A DNA stretch of 64,000 nt, taken from NCBI GenBank assembly GCA_964490725.1, contig CAZBDU010000001.1:1-64000 (forward strand). The letters are read 5' to 3'. Both the position numbers and the translations under genes were made by a program. Position 1 is the first letter of the stretch; every line of letters begins with the position of its first letter. Below the pieces are notes generated by a model that did no database searches, was not told the origin of the DNA, and saw only the letters and a program-made list of their open reading frames with translations. Below are positions 8,614 to 17,245 of this stretch, in pieces. The DNA comes from CAZBDU01 sp964490725 (GTDB lineage: Bacteria > Spirochaetota > Spirochaetia > SZUA-6 > DRHE01).

Positions 8614-10254
8614 TCAGTCCTCGTAGATGACCCGGGCCACGGGAATGCGCCGGCCCGTCCCGAAGGCCCTCGGGCTCACCTTGAGCACCGGCGGCGCCTG
8701 GCGTCGCTTGTACTCGGCCCGGCCAACCATGGACAGCACGTGCGACACCAGCTGCGGCTCGTAGCCCCGGGCCACGATCTCCTCGCTGGTCTTGCTCCCC
8801 AGCACGTACAGATCCAGGATCTGGTCCAGCAGCTCGTAGGGCGGCAGCGTGTCCTGGTCGGTCTGGTTCGGCTTCAGCTCTGCGCTGGGCGCCTTGCTGA
8901 GCACGGCGGCAGGAATCACCTCCCCTGCCTGGTTCAGCCTGCGGGCCAGGGCATATACCTCCGTCTTGAACAGGTCCCCGATGGGCGCCAGCCCCCCGCA
9001 CAGGTCCCCGTAGAGGGTGCAGTACCCGGTGGCCAGCTCGGACTTGTTTCCAGTGGCCAGCAGGAGGGAATGAAACTTGTTGGAGTAGGCCATGAGAAGC
9101 ATCCCGCGGATGCGGGCCTGGAGGTTCTCCTCGGTGATGTCCTCCTCCCGCCCGGAGAAGACGGGCTGGAGCGTGCCGAGGGCGGCGGAGAAAACCTGCT
9201 CGATGGGGACGCTTTCCAGCCTCAGCCCCAGGTTCGAGGCCAGCGCCGAGGCGTCCCGCGAGCTGGAGGGGGAGGAGTACCGGGACGGCAGGGCGAAGAC
9301 CGTCACCCCCTCCCGCCCCAGCGCGCGTGTGGCCAGGGCGGCCACCAGGCTGGAGTCGATGCCACCGGAGAGGCCCAGGTGCACGTGCTGAAAGCGGTTC
9401 TTGGCCAGGTAGTCGCGGATCCCCAGCACCAGCGCCTGCTCCAGGTCGGCGTAGCGGTCCTCGGGGAGGGGGATCTCCCCCGGCAGGCGCTCCAGGTCCA
9501 CCATCTCCAGCCGCTCCTCGAAGCCGGCGGCCAGGTGCACCAGCTCGCCCGCCGGGGAGGTCACCATGGAGCGGCCGTCGAAGAGGAGGCTGTCGTTTCC
9601 GCCCACCATGTTCACGTACACCACGGGGACGCCCGAGGATTTCCCGATGGAAGAGAGAAGCCGCAGCCGGATCTGCGCCTTGCCCGCGTAGAAGGGCGAG
9701 GCGGAGGGAGCCACAATCAGCGTCGCGCCGCGATCCAGCAGCTCGTGGACAGGATCCACCGGATAGCGCACCGAGCCGGTCCTCTCCGATTCCCACCAGA
9801 TGTCCTCGCAGATGGCAATGCCCAGCCTTTGTCCCTTGTAGGGGAAGACCCGGCGCTGCGGGGCGGGCTCGAAGTAGCGGGCCTCGTCGAACACGTCGTA
9901 GGTGGGCAGCAGACTCTTGGTCTGGGTGAAGAGGATCCGCCCGTCCTGGATCACGGAGACCGCGTTCACCAGCGGCCGTCCCGACTGGGACTGGTTGCGG
10001 TCCACGTAGCCCAGCACCACCCCGATGCCGGGGGGCGCGGACTGCTGGATGCGGCGCAGCGCCTTGAGGCTCGTCTCCACGAAGGAGGCGTGGTCCAGCA
10101 GGTCCATGGGCGGGTAGCCGCACACGGCGAGCTCCGGAAACACCACCAGCTCGGCGCCCCGCCGGCTGGCCTCCGCGACGTACTCGAGGATGCGGGCGGC
10201 GTTGCCCTGGAAGCCGCCGATGGTGGGATTGATCTGTCCGAGCGCAATCTTCAC
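8614..10254 (-). CDS. nadE: glutamine-dependent NAD+ synthetase
   Basis: 546 aa. Makes NAD+ from nicotinate adenine dinucleotide, ATP and glutamine in the cytoplasm. The N-terminal nitrilase-type glutaminase has the triad Glu41 (VVFPELAVCGYPP), Lys113 (QTKSLLPTYD) and Cys149 (GIAICEDIWW); the C-terminal synthetase has the PP-loop SGGIDS at 296-301. The GTG at 10254 is chosen because it begins the conserved KIALGQINP strand and follows AAGGGGGA. The length is that of the two-domain bacterial enzyme. Divergent from the SDR gene. Confidence 0.96.
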   Translation of the reverse strand: MKIALGQINPTIGGFQGNAARILEYVAEASRRGAELVVFPELAVCGYPPMDLLDHASFVETSLKALRRIQQSAPPGIGVVLGYVDRNQSQSGRPLVNAVSVIQDGRILFTQTKSLLPTYDVFDEARYFEPAPQRRVFPYKGQRLGIAICEDIWWESERTGSVRYPVDPVHELLDRGATLIVAPSASPFYAGKAQIRLRLLSSIGKSSGVPVVYVNMVGGNDSLLFDGRSMVTSPAGELVHLAAGFEERLEMVDLERLPGEIPLPEDRYADLEQALVLGIRDYLAKNRFQHVHLGLSGGIDSSLVAALATRALGREGVTVFALPSRYSSPSSSRDASALASNLGLRLESVPIEQVFSAALGTLQPVFSGREEDITEENLQARIRGMLLMAYSNKFHSLLLATGNKSELATGYCTLYGDLCGGLAPIGDLFKTEVYALARRLNQAGEVIPAAVLSKAPSAELKPNQTDQDTLPPYELLDQILDLYVLGSKTSEEIVARGYEPQLVSHVLSMVGRAEYKRRQAPPVLKVSPRAFGTGRRIPVARVIYED

Positions 10255-10344
10255 GCGATCCCCCTTGCATCTCCTGCCCCGTCCCCCGGGAAAGGCTCTC
10301 TCTAACATACCGAAAAAAGGCGGAATGTGCATCCAGGCCCCGCA

Positions 10345-10374
10345 TTGACCGGGGCCGAAGCCATTGCGTAAGAT
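10345..10374 (+). promoter_or_regulatory. promoter placing transcription start at the SDR start codon
   Basis: TTGACC (10345-10350), 18-base spacer, TAAGAT (10369-10374); the GTG start follows after six bases, where transcription itself should begin. No Shine-Dalgarno is present. Predicted leaderless. Confidence 0.6.
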
Positions 10375-10380
10375 GCCAGG

Positions 10381-11046
10381 GTGAAGGCGGTCCTGATAAC
10401 AGACGCACAGACGCCGCTGGGACGGGAGCTGGTGCGACGCTACCGGGCGGGAGGCTACCTGGTGGCCGCGGCGGCCACCGCGCCGGTGGGCGAACGCATC
10501 CCCGGGGACCGGGAGCTTCTCAGCCTGGAGTGGAACCGGGCCTCGGCGGTCTCGGCCCGCAACACCCTCCTGTCCACTACCAATCGTTTCGGCCGCCTGG
10601 ACCAGGTGTTGCTGCTGAACCAGCCCGGGCTGGAACCGGGGTTGCTGCAGGACGCGCCGCACGGACGGATCGACCGCGGCGTGGATGCGTGGGTCAAGGG
10701 GAACCTTTATCTCATCAAGGGAGTCCTGGAGCTGTTCGCCAGGTCCGGCGGCGGGCAGCTGGGCCTGCTGGCCGCAACCGAACAGGAGCAGGGCACCGCC
10801 TTCCCGCCCCTGGAGGCGGCCCTGCGGGGCGCCTTCCAGGCGGTGGCCGCCTCGCTGTTCAGCAGCAACGACCTTCCGACCGTGCACATCAACGGCATCG
10901 AATCCTTCGCCGTACCGCCCAGGGAAGTCGCCGAGTTCGCCTTCGCCACCTTCGGGGCCAGCTCCCCTCGCGGCGCCGGCAGATGGTTCCGCCTTCCCCA
11001 GCGGGGGCTGCTCTCACCCCGCAGGCTTCTGGGCCGATCCGGCTGA
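10381..11046 (+). CDS. SDR-like Rossmann-fold protein with degenerate motifs
   Basis: 221 aa with an N-terminal Rossmann strand-helix (KAVLITDAQTPLGRELVRRY) resembling short-chain dehydrogenases. The usual TGxxxGIG cofactor loop is TDAQTPLG, and no YxxxK catalytic pair is obvious where it should follow the LGLLAATEQEQG strand. It may be an inactive or structural SDR relative. The GTG start directly follows a -10 box. The last 33 bases overlap the convergent exonuclease gene. Confidence 0.7.
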   Translation: MKAVLITDAQTPLGRELVRRYRAGGYLVAAAATAPVGERIPGDRELLSLEWNRASAVSARNTLLSTTNRFGRLDQVLLLNQPGLEPGLLQDAPHGRIDRGVDAWVKGNLYLIKGVLELFARSGGGQLGLLAATEQEQGTAFPPLEAALRGAFQAVAASLFSSNDLPTVHINGIESFAVPPREVAEFAFATFGASSPRGAGRWFRLPQRGLLSPRRLLGRSG

Positions 11047-11727
11047 GCCGGATGACCGGCCTCTTCCCCTGCGCCGGCGGCCCCCGGGGGAGCGCTGAGC
11101 GGGCTGCTCGGCGGGGGGACTGTAGGCCAGCGGTTCCAGCTTCTCCGGCGCCAGCCCGCGCTCTATGAGCTTCTGGAACACCCGCAGGCAGGCCCAAGCG
11201 TCGGTGGCGGCGTAGCGCTGCTGCTTGTCGCTGAGACTGTCTCGACCCCAATCGCTGCGCTGGGCACCCTTGGAGATGCGAATTCCCAGCACCAGCGCGG
11301 CCAGAGCCCGCAGGCTGCGGGAGCTGAAGCCGGCCTTCACCGCCAGGCCGGGCAGATCCACGAAGCCCGCTCCCTGGACGCCGCAGTCGGCGGCCAGATC
11401 GCGGATCTCCTGGGCGGCGCCCTGGGCTACCTTCAGGGTGCGAGGACTCTCCAGCAGGGCGCGCAACGGCCTCGGAAGGCCAATGCGGGTGAGCTGAAAG
11501 AGGTACGCCCGGCTGCGCGTGGCCAGCTGTACCAGGGCCAGAGGGTGCCGCTCTCCCTTGCGAAAGGAGGGCCTGGCTTCGGTGTCGAAGCCAAGCAGCC
11601 GCTCTCCCGCGAGCTCCCTCAGCGCCGGGGCCACCTTCTCCTGGGAATCCACCAGCACGATGCGACCGCTGAACTCCCCGAGGGGAAGGCTGTTGATGCT
11701 CTCCTTGCTGATCTTCCGCTCCCGCAC
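11014..11727 (-). CDS. RNase D-like 3'-5' exonuclease domain protein
   Basis: 237 aa. DEDDy exonuclease signature: DxE in FDTEARPSF (residues about 48-56), a central Asp segment (LKVAQGAAQEIRDL) and YAATDAW with the Tyr-x3-Asp motif. No HRDC domain follows, so it is shorter than RNase D; the C-terminus is a basic Gly/Arg/Ser-rich tail (PGGRRRRGRGRSS) likely to bind nucleic acid. It probably trims structured RNA or DNA 3' ends. GTG start with GGGGAG upstream. It lies just downstream of the ASKHA gene on the same strand. Confidence 0.85.
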   Translation of the reverse strand: MRERKISKESINSLPLGEFSGRIVLVDSQEKVAPALRELAGERLLGFDTEARPSFRKGERHPLALVQLATRSRAYLFQLTRIGLPRPLRALLESPRTLKVAQGAAQEIRDLAADCGVQGAGFVDLPGLAVKAGFSSRSLRALAALVLGIRISKGAQRSDWGRDSLSDKQQRYAATDAWACLRVFQKLIERGLAPEKLEPLAYSPPAEQPAQRSPGGRRRRGRGRSSGSAGSAQKPAG

Positions 11728-11748
11728 CTCGACTCCCCTGCAACGCTT

Positions 11749-13539
11749 TCAGAACATCATGGACTCGGCGAACCGCATCTGGAAGTCCGGGCGCGCCGCC
11801 AGCTCCAGGAAGCGGGCGTGGCTGTGCACCGAAAGGGCGCGTTCCCGGTAGGCCTTGGAGACCAGGGCCAGGGAGGCGCCGCGCAGGGCGGCGTTTCCCA
11901 CCACGTCCACCACCTCCTCCGGGACCTGGGGGATGAGCCCCATGCGGATTATGCTCGGGATGTCCACGCCGGAGCCGAAGTTGCCCGCCAGGCGGATCTT
12001 CGTGAGCTCCGAGACGGAGATGCCGGTCTCAGCGAGGAGCATCTCGATGCCCGTTCGGATCGCCCCCTTGGCCAGCTGCAGCTCGCGAATGTCCTTCTGG
12101 CTGATGAACACCCGGCCCTCCGGGTCCAGGTCGAAGACCTTGAAGCCGTCGCGGTCCGAGAGGCGCTCCTTCAGACCCGTCTCCTCCAGCTCTTCGCGCG
12201 CCAGCAGCCGCCCGGTGGAGTCCACCACACCCACCTCCAGGAGGGCCGCCGTCCCGGCGATCAGGCCGCTGCCGCAGATGCCCCGCGGGGCCCCGCCGCC
12301 CATCACCTCCAGGCGTACCTCCCCCCCGCGGGAGATCTTTACGCCGGTGATCGCTCCCTTCAGCGCCCTCATCCCGCAGGAGATCTGCGCACCCTCGAAG
12401 GCAGGCCCCGCGGCGGTAGAAGTGGTGATCAGCTCGCCTTTACGCGCCAGGACCATCTCACCGTTGGTCCCGATGTCGATGGACAGGGACACCTCGGACT
12501 CGTGCTCCAGGTCCAGCGCCAGGATCATCCCCATGGTGTCAGCGCCCACGAAGGCGGAGATCAGCGGCAGGCTCTCCACGCTCCCGTGGCGCTGGAACCC
12601 CCAACCGAACTCCTGGGGCGGGCGGCGGACCAGGCCGGAGACCACCGGGATGTAAGGCGCCAGGGTCAGCTGTCGCGGATTCAGGTCATGGAGGATGTGG
12701 ATCATGATGGGATTTCCCACCACCACGGTGCGGACCACCTGCTCCGCCCGCACTCTGGTCTGCTCCAGAAGCTGCTCCGCCGCGGCGGCGATGGTCTCCG
12801 TGGCCGCCGCCCGCACCTCCGAGCGGCTTTCCTGGAAGTGCTGCACCCGGGAAATCACGTCGGCCCCGTAGGCAGTCTGCCGGTTGAGCAGGATCTGCCG
12901 CCCGATCTGCCGGCCGGTCTCCAGGTTGTACAGGGCCAGGTCCACCGTGGTGGTGCCCAGGTCCACCGCGAAGCCGTACACCGGCTCCTCGGCGGCCGTC
13001 ACGCACAGCAGCTCCGGCCCTTCCAGCAGCGCGTCCACCCGAAAGGCGTTCTGGCGCAGGGTGGCGGAGATGGCCTCCAGCGAGCTCGCCTGTGTGGGGA
13101 TCCTGGCCTCTCCCAGGGCCTCCGCCACCCGTTCCAGGTCCGCCCTCTGGTCCTCCAGCGCCGGTCGGGCGAGGGCGAGGGAGCGCCGCTTCACCAGGGA
13201 TTCGCCGTAGAGGCGCTCCATCCCGGCCACGGGGGTGTCCTCCTCCCACCCTTCGATGCGTTCCTCCCGCTCGGGAAGGGTGACCGTGCAGTCCCCCTCC
13301 ACCACAGCTCTGCAGGCCAGACGCACCCCCCGCCCCACCTCCTCCTCGGGAAGGGGATTGCGGCCGCCGCGGCCGCTTTCTGTGGGGGGGGCGATGCGGA
13401 TGCGGCACTGATTGCACAGTCCCCGGCCGCCGCAGGGGAAATCCACCAGCAGCCCCTCCCGCAGCAGCAGCTCGCGAAAAGGCGTGTCGGCTTGAGCATG
13501 GATGATCAACCCGCCTGGATCCACGGTGATACGGTGCAT
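11749..13539 (-). CDS. [2Fe-2S] ferredoxin-ASKHA protein (DUF4445, corrinoid-protein reductive activator type)
   Basis: 596 aa. N-terminal plant-type ferredoxin with Cys36, Cys42, Cys45 (CGGRGLCNQC) and Cys76; linker; then an actin-like ATPase domain with phosphate loops (VDLGTTTVDLALYN, SIDIGTNGEMVL) and GICGSGL. This is the layout of RACo/RamA-type proteins, which use ATP to re-reduce Co(II) corrinoid methyltransferase proteins in anaerobes. The ATG at 13539 begins the ferredoxin domain and follows a -10 box by eight bases. No corrinoid protein is adjacent; a URO-D-like methyltransferase lies at 54.5 kb. Confidence 0.9.
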   Translation of the reverse strand: MHRITVDPGGLIIHAQADTPFRELLLREGLLVDFPCGGRGLCNQCRIRIAPPTESGRGGRNPLPEEEVGRGVRLACRAVVEGDCTVTLPEREERIEGWEEDTPVAGMERLYGESLVKRRSLALARPALEDQRADLERVAEALGEARIPTQASSLEAISATLRQNAFRVDALLEGPELLCVTAAEEPVYGFAVDLGTTTVDLALYNLETGRQIGRQILLNRQTAYGADVISRVQHFQESRSEVRAAATETIAAAAEQLLEQTRVRAEQVVRTVVVGNPIMIHILHDLNPRQLTLAPYIPVVSGLVRRPPQEFGWGFQRHGSVESLPLISAFVGADTMGMILALDLEHESEVSLSIDIGTNGEMVLARKGELITTSTAAGPAFEGAQISCGMRALKGAITGVKISRGGEVRLEVMGGGAPRGICGSGLIAGTAALLEVGVVDSTGRLLAREELEETGLKERLSDRDGFKVFDLDPEGRVFISQKDIRELQLAKGAIRTGIEMLLAETGISVSELTKIRLAGNFGSGVDIPSIIRMGLIPQVPEEVVDVVGNAALRGASLALVSKAYRERALSVHSHARFLELAARPDFQMRFAESMMF

Positions 13540-13547
13540 GGCATTGG

Positions 13548-13576
13548 AATATAGGGGAAAGGCCGCAAACGGGCAA
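13548..13576 (-). promoter_or_regulatory. promoter of ferredoxin-ASKHA gene
   Basis: Minus strand TTGCCC (13576-13571), 17-base spacer, TATATT (13553-13548), then eight bases to the ATG. Predicted leaderless or near-leaderless. Confidence 0.65.
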
Positions 13577-13612
13577 GGGCGGAGGCTGCCCTGAAGGCCC
13601 GCGCCAGCCTCC

Positions 13613-13641
13613 TTGACTTTGGCCGCGCCAGTCACTATCGT
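13613..13641 (+). promoter_or_regulatory. promoter of 13.6-kb lipoprotein gene
   Basis: TTGACT (13613-13618), 17-base spacer, TATCGT (13636-13641), then six bases to the ATG at 13648. No ribosome-binding site. The in-frame GTG at 13642 would lie upstream of the expected transcription start. Confidence 0.65.
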
Positions 13642-13647
13642 GTGGCC

Positions 13648-14361
13648 ATGCGCACCCTGTTTCGCCTCCTGGCAGCCGCGGCTCTGGCGCTCCCGCTGCT
13701 CACGTGCACGATTTCCCAGACCATAAGCCTGGAGCCGGACAGCTCGGGGGTGGTGGACCTGACGATCCACCTGGAACCGGTTTTCGTCGACTATCTCAAG
13801 GAGCTTGCCGACGTCACCGGCGAGTCCGTGGAGGGAGGCGTCTTCGATGTGGAGCAGATCCGCACCGAGCTGGCGGCCAAGCCGGAGGTGCAGCTGCAGA
13901 AGATCGAGAGCCCCACGCCGGACACCCTGCACATGAGGCTTGCCTTTCGCACCGTGGAGGAGGTCTTTGGCGCCGAGGAGCAGCTGAAGGCCACCGGGGT
14001 GCTGACCTTCACCCGCTCCGCGCGGGGCAACACGCTGACCTTCACCCTCAACCGGGGCAACTTCGCCCAGATCACGGAGCTGTTCCCGATGCTGAAGAAC
14101 CCTCTCTTCGAGGGGCTCGGCCCCCAGGAGAACGACGACACCACGGAGGCGGAGTACGTGGAGCTGATCCAGCTCGCCATGGGGGACGAAGGGGCGGCGG
14201 CGCTGAAACGCTCCTCGGTGGAAACGCGCATCCTCGTCAAGGGAACGGTGGTTTCCCAGAGCGGGGGCACCCCCATCAAGGGCGGGGTGGCCTATAGCAC
14301 GCCTCTGATCCGGGTGCTGCTGCTGGACAAGCCGGTGGAGTACTCCCTCACCTTCCGGTAG
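13648..14361 (+). CDS. predicted lipoprotein, paralogue of the 49.9-kb lipoprotein
   Basis: 237 aa from the ATG at 13648. Signal sequence with a lipobox-like LLTC (residues 16-19 region) suggests a secreted, lipid-anchored protein. The mature part starts with a beta strand pair (ISLEPDSSGVVDLTIHL) that has the same layout as the 49932-50729 protein (KVNKDGSGTVEETV), followed by a helical segment and more strands. Function unknown. It is the last host gene before the AT-rich island; its 3' end overlaps the island's terminal small gene by 14 bases. Confidence 0.8.
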   Translation: MRTLFRLLAAAALALPLLTCTISQTISLEPDSSGVVDLTIHLEPVFVDYLKELADVTGESVEGGVFDVEQIRTELAAKPEVQLQKIESPTPDTLHMRLAFRTVEEVFGAEEQLKATGVLTFTRSARGNTLTFTLNRGNFAQITELFPMLKNPLFEGLGPQENDDTTEAEYVELIQLAMGDEGAAALKRSSVETRILVKGTVVSQSGGTPIKGGVAYSTPLIRVLLLDKPVEYSLTFR

Positions 14362-14515
14362 AAGGACGGGCTTTCTTCGGTCGTGGTGGAATCACACCTT
14401 CCTTGACTAGCCGAATCTTGGGTCTATTCGTCTTCTCTGATTGACTGGGCTCTGTTTCCGTTGTTGAACTTCTTCCTTTGTCAGTTGACGATTTCGACTT
14501 TTTGGATCCCTTCAT
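14348..14515 (-). CDS. small basic proline-rich protein at island edge
   Basis: 55 aa, Lys/Ser/Thr-rich then Pro/Arg/Lys-rich (KTNRPKIRLVKEGVIPPRPKK). The ATG at 14515 has AAAGGAG five bases upstream, inside the 3' end of the membrane-protein gene, which it overlaps by 35 bases; this signal is far better than for most genes here, so I consider it real. It likely works with the membrane protein. Its C-terminus is encoded across the junction with the host lipoprotein gene, so the native stop codon may have been lost. Confidence 0.6.
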   Translation of the reverse strand: MKGSKKSKSSTDKGRSSTTETEPSQSEKTNRPKIRLVKEGVIPPRPKKARPSTGR

Positions 14516-15056
14516 AGTTGCTCCTTTCATATATGAACAGTCCGAACGTCAACGAAAGCAGTATCAAACACACAGCTATCGCTCTGTTCGTCCAAAGGAT
14601 AAGAGCTTCCCTCCTGTCATTATTCAGCACATTTATGTCAACACACTCCTCATATTGATCAGTAAGCAACTCAATCAGGTCTGTATCCAGTCTGACGTTG
14701 GCCTCCTCGCCATTGAGGTCTGAATATCTCGATTCTTGTTCCCGAATGTACTTACTGATTTCTACTGGGTTTGAAATATACGCATATTCATATCCCGCCA
14801 TAGCCTTGAACAGGAGAGATATCGAGACCACAAAGGCTAGCAAACACAAAGAACCGATGACTATGAGAAGCGTCGCATGTTGATGTGACAAGATCCTTCT
14901 CAAAGATGCGTCATAGATTACGAACGTGAGAGATCCTCCAACAACGGACAAGATACCTACTAGAATAGATATTTTGGTGCTTATGCTGGTTTTTCTTGAT
15001 AGTTCGTCTTCATACAATTTCCTGTAGCTATGTAAGGCCAACTCGCTTCCGTTCAA
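14481..15056 (-). CDS. three-helix membrane protein of candidate defence operon
   Basis: 191 aa. Membrane helices at about 28-48, 60-84 and 152-176, with an acidic soluble loop (about 88-150) containing GYEYAYISNPVEISKYI. The N-terminus (MNGSELALHSYRKLYEDEL) looks like the natural start: a TTG that overlaps the upstream stop as TTGA. An upstream ATG at 15119 would overlap the fusion gene by 67 bases and has no clear RBS. I recall this type of short multi-helix protein only as a hypothetical family in defence-like loci; a membrane effector role is inference. Confidence 0.72.
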   Translation of the reverse strand: MNGSELALHSYRKLYEDELSRKTSISTKISILVGILSVVGGSLTFVIYDASLRRILSHQHATLLIVIGSLCLLAFVVSISLLFKAMAGYEYAYISNPVEISKYIREQESRYSDLNGEEANVRLDTDLIELLTDQYEECVDINVLNNDRREALILWTNRAIAVCLILLSLTFGLFIYERSNYEGIQKVEIVN

Positions 15057-17206
15057 GGTATGTGTCCCCTGCGACCGTGCTGTGCACTGCGCTCTCTCTT
15101 GTGATACCAGAATTTCCATTTCTCGTGGTTTTCTGAGAAGTCTGGGAATTGCGGTCCCGTGGGATTCACAAATCTACCCTCGTACCTTCCAGAAGCCGAG
15201 GTTCGATGCAATACTATCTGTGCAATAGGAATACCGGGATAGAGAACTATTGGAACCTCTCCTTCGTTTATTATCTCTAAGGTGACGCAACCTTTGAATC
15301 CCGTATCTATCTTTACCGCCGTAGCTATTATTAGTCCCATTCTCCCCCAACTGGACTTTCCGCTTACATAACACATGACTCCAGGGGGAATGCTGAGATA
15401 TTCAAGAGTACTCCCGATAATCAGCTGCCTTGGATGTAGCACGAAAGGATCGCGGTAGTCTTTTCTGATTTTTTGGTGGTATTGCAGCATTCTCTGTTGC
15501 AGTTCTGTCACATCACGAATATCTAGTACAGGAAATGTTTGCTTTTTCATGATTATGAACTCTCCGCCCAGGCGAACATCGACGGAGCACGACCCTATCG
15601 ATTCATCAGGGTCAACAAGGGGCGTAATCACCAACCGCCTTTCTATGTTCTTTACTTGCATGAGGTCAATGATCTCTGCCTTACCTAGTGCACCACCCGT
15701 CTCAAGAGAAGACCCGCTTTCAGGCTGAAACAACGGTTGTTTAGAGTTCTGCAGAGTCTCTTCATATTCTCTTTGAACATTCGAAAACTCAACAGCTTTC
15801 AGAGTCAACCGATTCAGTATATTGCGGTCCCTAAGTGTCGATTCTTCACTTTGATCTTCATCGTCGAACAAGCTTTCGTTATAGGCAATCTTGAAGAACC
15901 ATGAGGCGTTGAGGATCTCTGGTATCGTGGCACATCGTCTTTGAGCAAGAGAAAGCTCGACTGCGTTGGGCGGTATCCCGGCTCTAAGTCGATCAATTAG
16001 TATCCGTAATTCACTATACAATAGCTCGGGAGAAATAACTAGATTACCCAACAATGCCTCAAGGTTACTTGTTTCATTGAGTATGCTTCTGTAATACTCC
16101 TGGATGTAACCGTATACAAGATCTGCTATCCGATCTTGTTGAATCATTTCTATGTCTGAGCGCTGGTCAACGATCTCTTGGATCAACCTGTACCTTGAAT
16201 TGACTTCTTCAACAAGGAGCTTCTGAAAGTGTTCCTTCCCTAGAGGAAGAAATCGCTGCCCTCCAGAAGACAATATGTCGCGTACTTCTCGAAGACGATA
16301 TCTCCACGGTGGATAGTAGTTGTTCTCATCACTCGGCATATGATCGAAATCGTTTTGAATGGCAATCTCAAAGAGAGAAAAGAGAAAAGCTGGCCCGAAG
16401 AGTTTCGCACCGACGTGGTCAGCCAGCATCTCAGATAATCCTCGCTTGAGCATATTAGTTGAACGATCTAGTTGAGACTGAACATTGCTGGCGACATCTT
16501 TGAAAAGAGGATATTCCTCACTGAGGATCGTGGTTATTCTCGGTGTGATGGAAGCTAGAAACTTGTTGACAAGTTCGTCGGAAATGTACGGGTTCGTTAT
16601 GATATGACCTAATTCGTGACCGACGAGGCAATGAAGGAATATGTTTTTTCTTTCCATGGATGGAAAGGAAATCGTGTAGAAGTGACCCTTCAATTCTCCG
16701 AAAATCGCTTCGAAATCTTCGTCGGTCGTGTATTCCTTTAGCTCTACTAGGTTGTTGCGATAGTAGGCTTGTATATCTGCGTTCACAACCGCGTAGTTGT
16801 ATTTCCACTGGGGGCGTAGCATTACATCTGTCGTTGGAATGATTTGTTCCGCGAATTTCTCAACGGCAGTGATAATACTCCATGGCTGTTTCTCTGTAAG
16901 TGCGCCGTCGATATATCGAAGATGAGCTCCTAGTTCTTGCAGAAAACTGTTGCAGTTGTGAAACTTTTCCAGAGCCACTTCCACGTCTGCTGACGTGAGA
17001 TCACTGGTGGAGTGATAGTAGTCCCAGGAAGATTTCAGTTCTAAGTGGATAAACTCAACTATCTGTTCGATAGTCCTCGACAAACGCAGGGGTGCTGATG
17101 ACGGGTAGTCTTTTGACATCAGCTGTCGACACCTATTGCGGATAACTCTGATTCTAGCAATAACGTCGAGATAGTATGTCTTCAGCAGCTGCGATGCGTA
17201 TTGCAT
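15053..17206 (-). CDS. zinc metallopeptidase-dCTP deaminase fusion protein
   Basis: 717 aa, two-part. Residues 1-~420 are helical with a gluzincin active site: HELGH at 197-201 and a likely third ligand in SEMLADHVGA (Glu259). Residues ~510-700 are a dCTP deaminase/dUTPase fold: GSCSVDVRLG (538-547), GKSSWGRMGL (616-625; the Ser and Arg of the Dcd motif), VKIDTGFKG, and TLEIINEG with Glu644 at the position of E. coli Dcd Glu138. The catalytic set is thus largely kept, with one Arg replaced by Lys632. dCTP deaminases deplete dCTP in known antiphage systems; the fused peptidase is unusual. AT-rich, unlike the host. The stop overlaps the next start. Confidence 0.85.
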   Translation of the reverse strand: MQYASQLLKTYYLDVIARIRVIRNRCRQLMSKDYPSSAPLRLSRTIEQIVEFIHLELKSSWDYYHSTSDLTSADVEVALEKFHNCNSFLQELGAHLRYIDGALTEKQPWSIITAVEKFAEQIIPTTDVMLRPQWKYNYAVVNADIQAYYRNNLVELKEYTTDEDFEAIFGELKGHFYTISFPSMERKNIFLHCLVGHELGHIITNPYISDELVNKFLASITPRITTILSEEYPLFKDVASNVQSQLDRSTNMLKRGLSEMLADHVGAKLFGPAFLFSLFEIAIQNDFDHMPSDENNYYPPWRYRLREVRDILSSGGQRFLPLGKEHFQKLLVEEVNSRYRLIQEIVDQRSDIEMIQQDRIADLVYGYIQEYYRSILNETSNLEALLGNLVISPELLYSELRILIDRLRAGIPPNAVELSLAQRRCATIPEILNASWFFKIAYNESLFDDEDQSEESTLRDRNILNRLTLKAVEFSNVQREYEETLQNSKQPLFQPESGSSLETGGALGKAEIIDLMQVKNIERRLVITPLVDPDESIGSCSVDVRLGGEFIIMKKQTFPVLDIRDVTELQQRMLQYHQKIRKDYRDPFVLHPRQLIIGSTLEYLSIPPGVMCYVSGKSSWGRMGLIIATAVKIDTGFKGCVTLEIINEGEVPIVLYPGIPIAQIVLHRTSASGRYEGRFVNPTGPQFPDFSENHEKWKFWYHKRERSAQHGRRGHIP

Positions 17207-17245
17207 AAGACAGCCTGACCCATGAGAAGAATATCCTGTTGAATC

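Noticed and set aside
14481..15119. ATG at 15119 as start of the membrane protein
   Set aside because: It would overlap the fusion gene by 67 bases without an RBS; the TTG at 15056 gives a TTGA overlap and starts where the conserved-looking N-terminus begins.
15053..17206. A simple housekeeping dCTP deaminase
   Set aside because: Housekeeping Dcd is about 190 aa and free-standing; here it is the C-terminal third of a 717-aa protein in an AT-rich operon on a mobile island.
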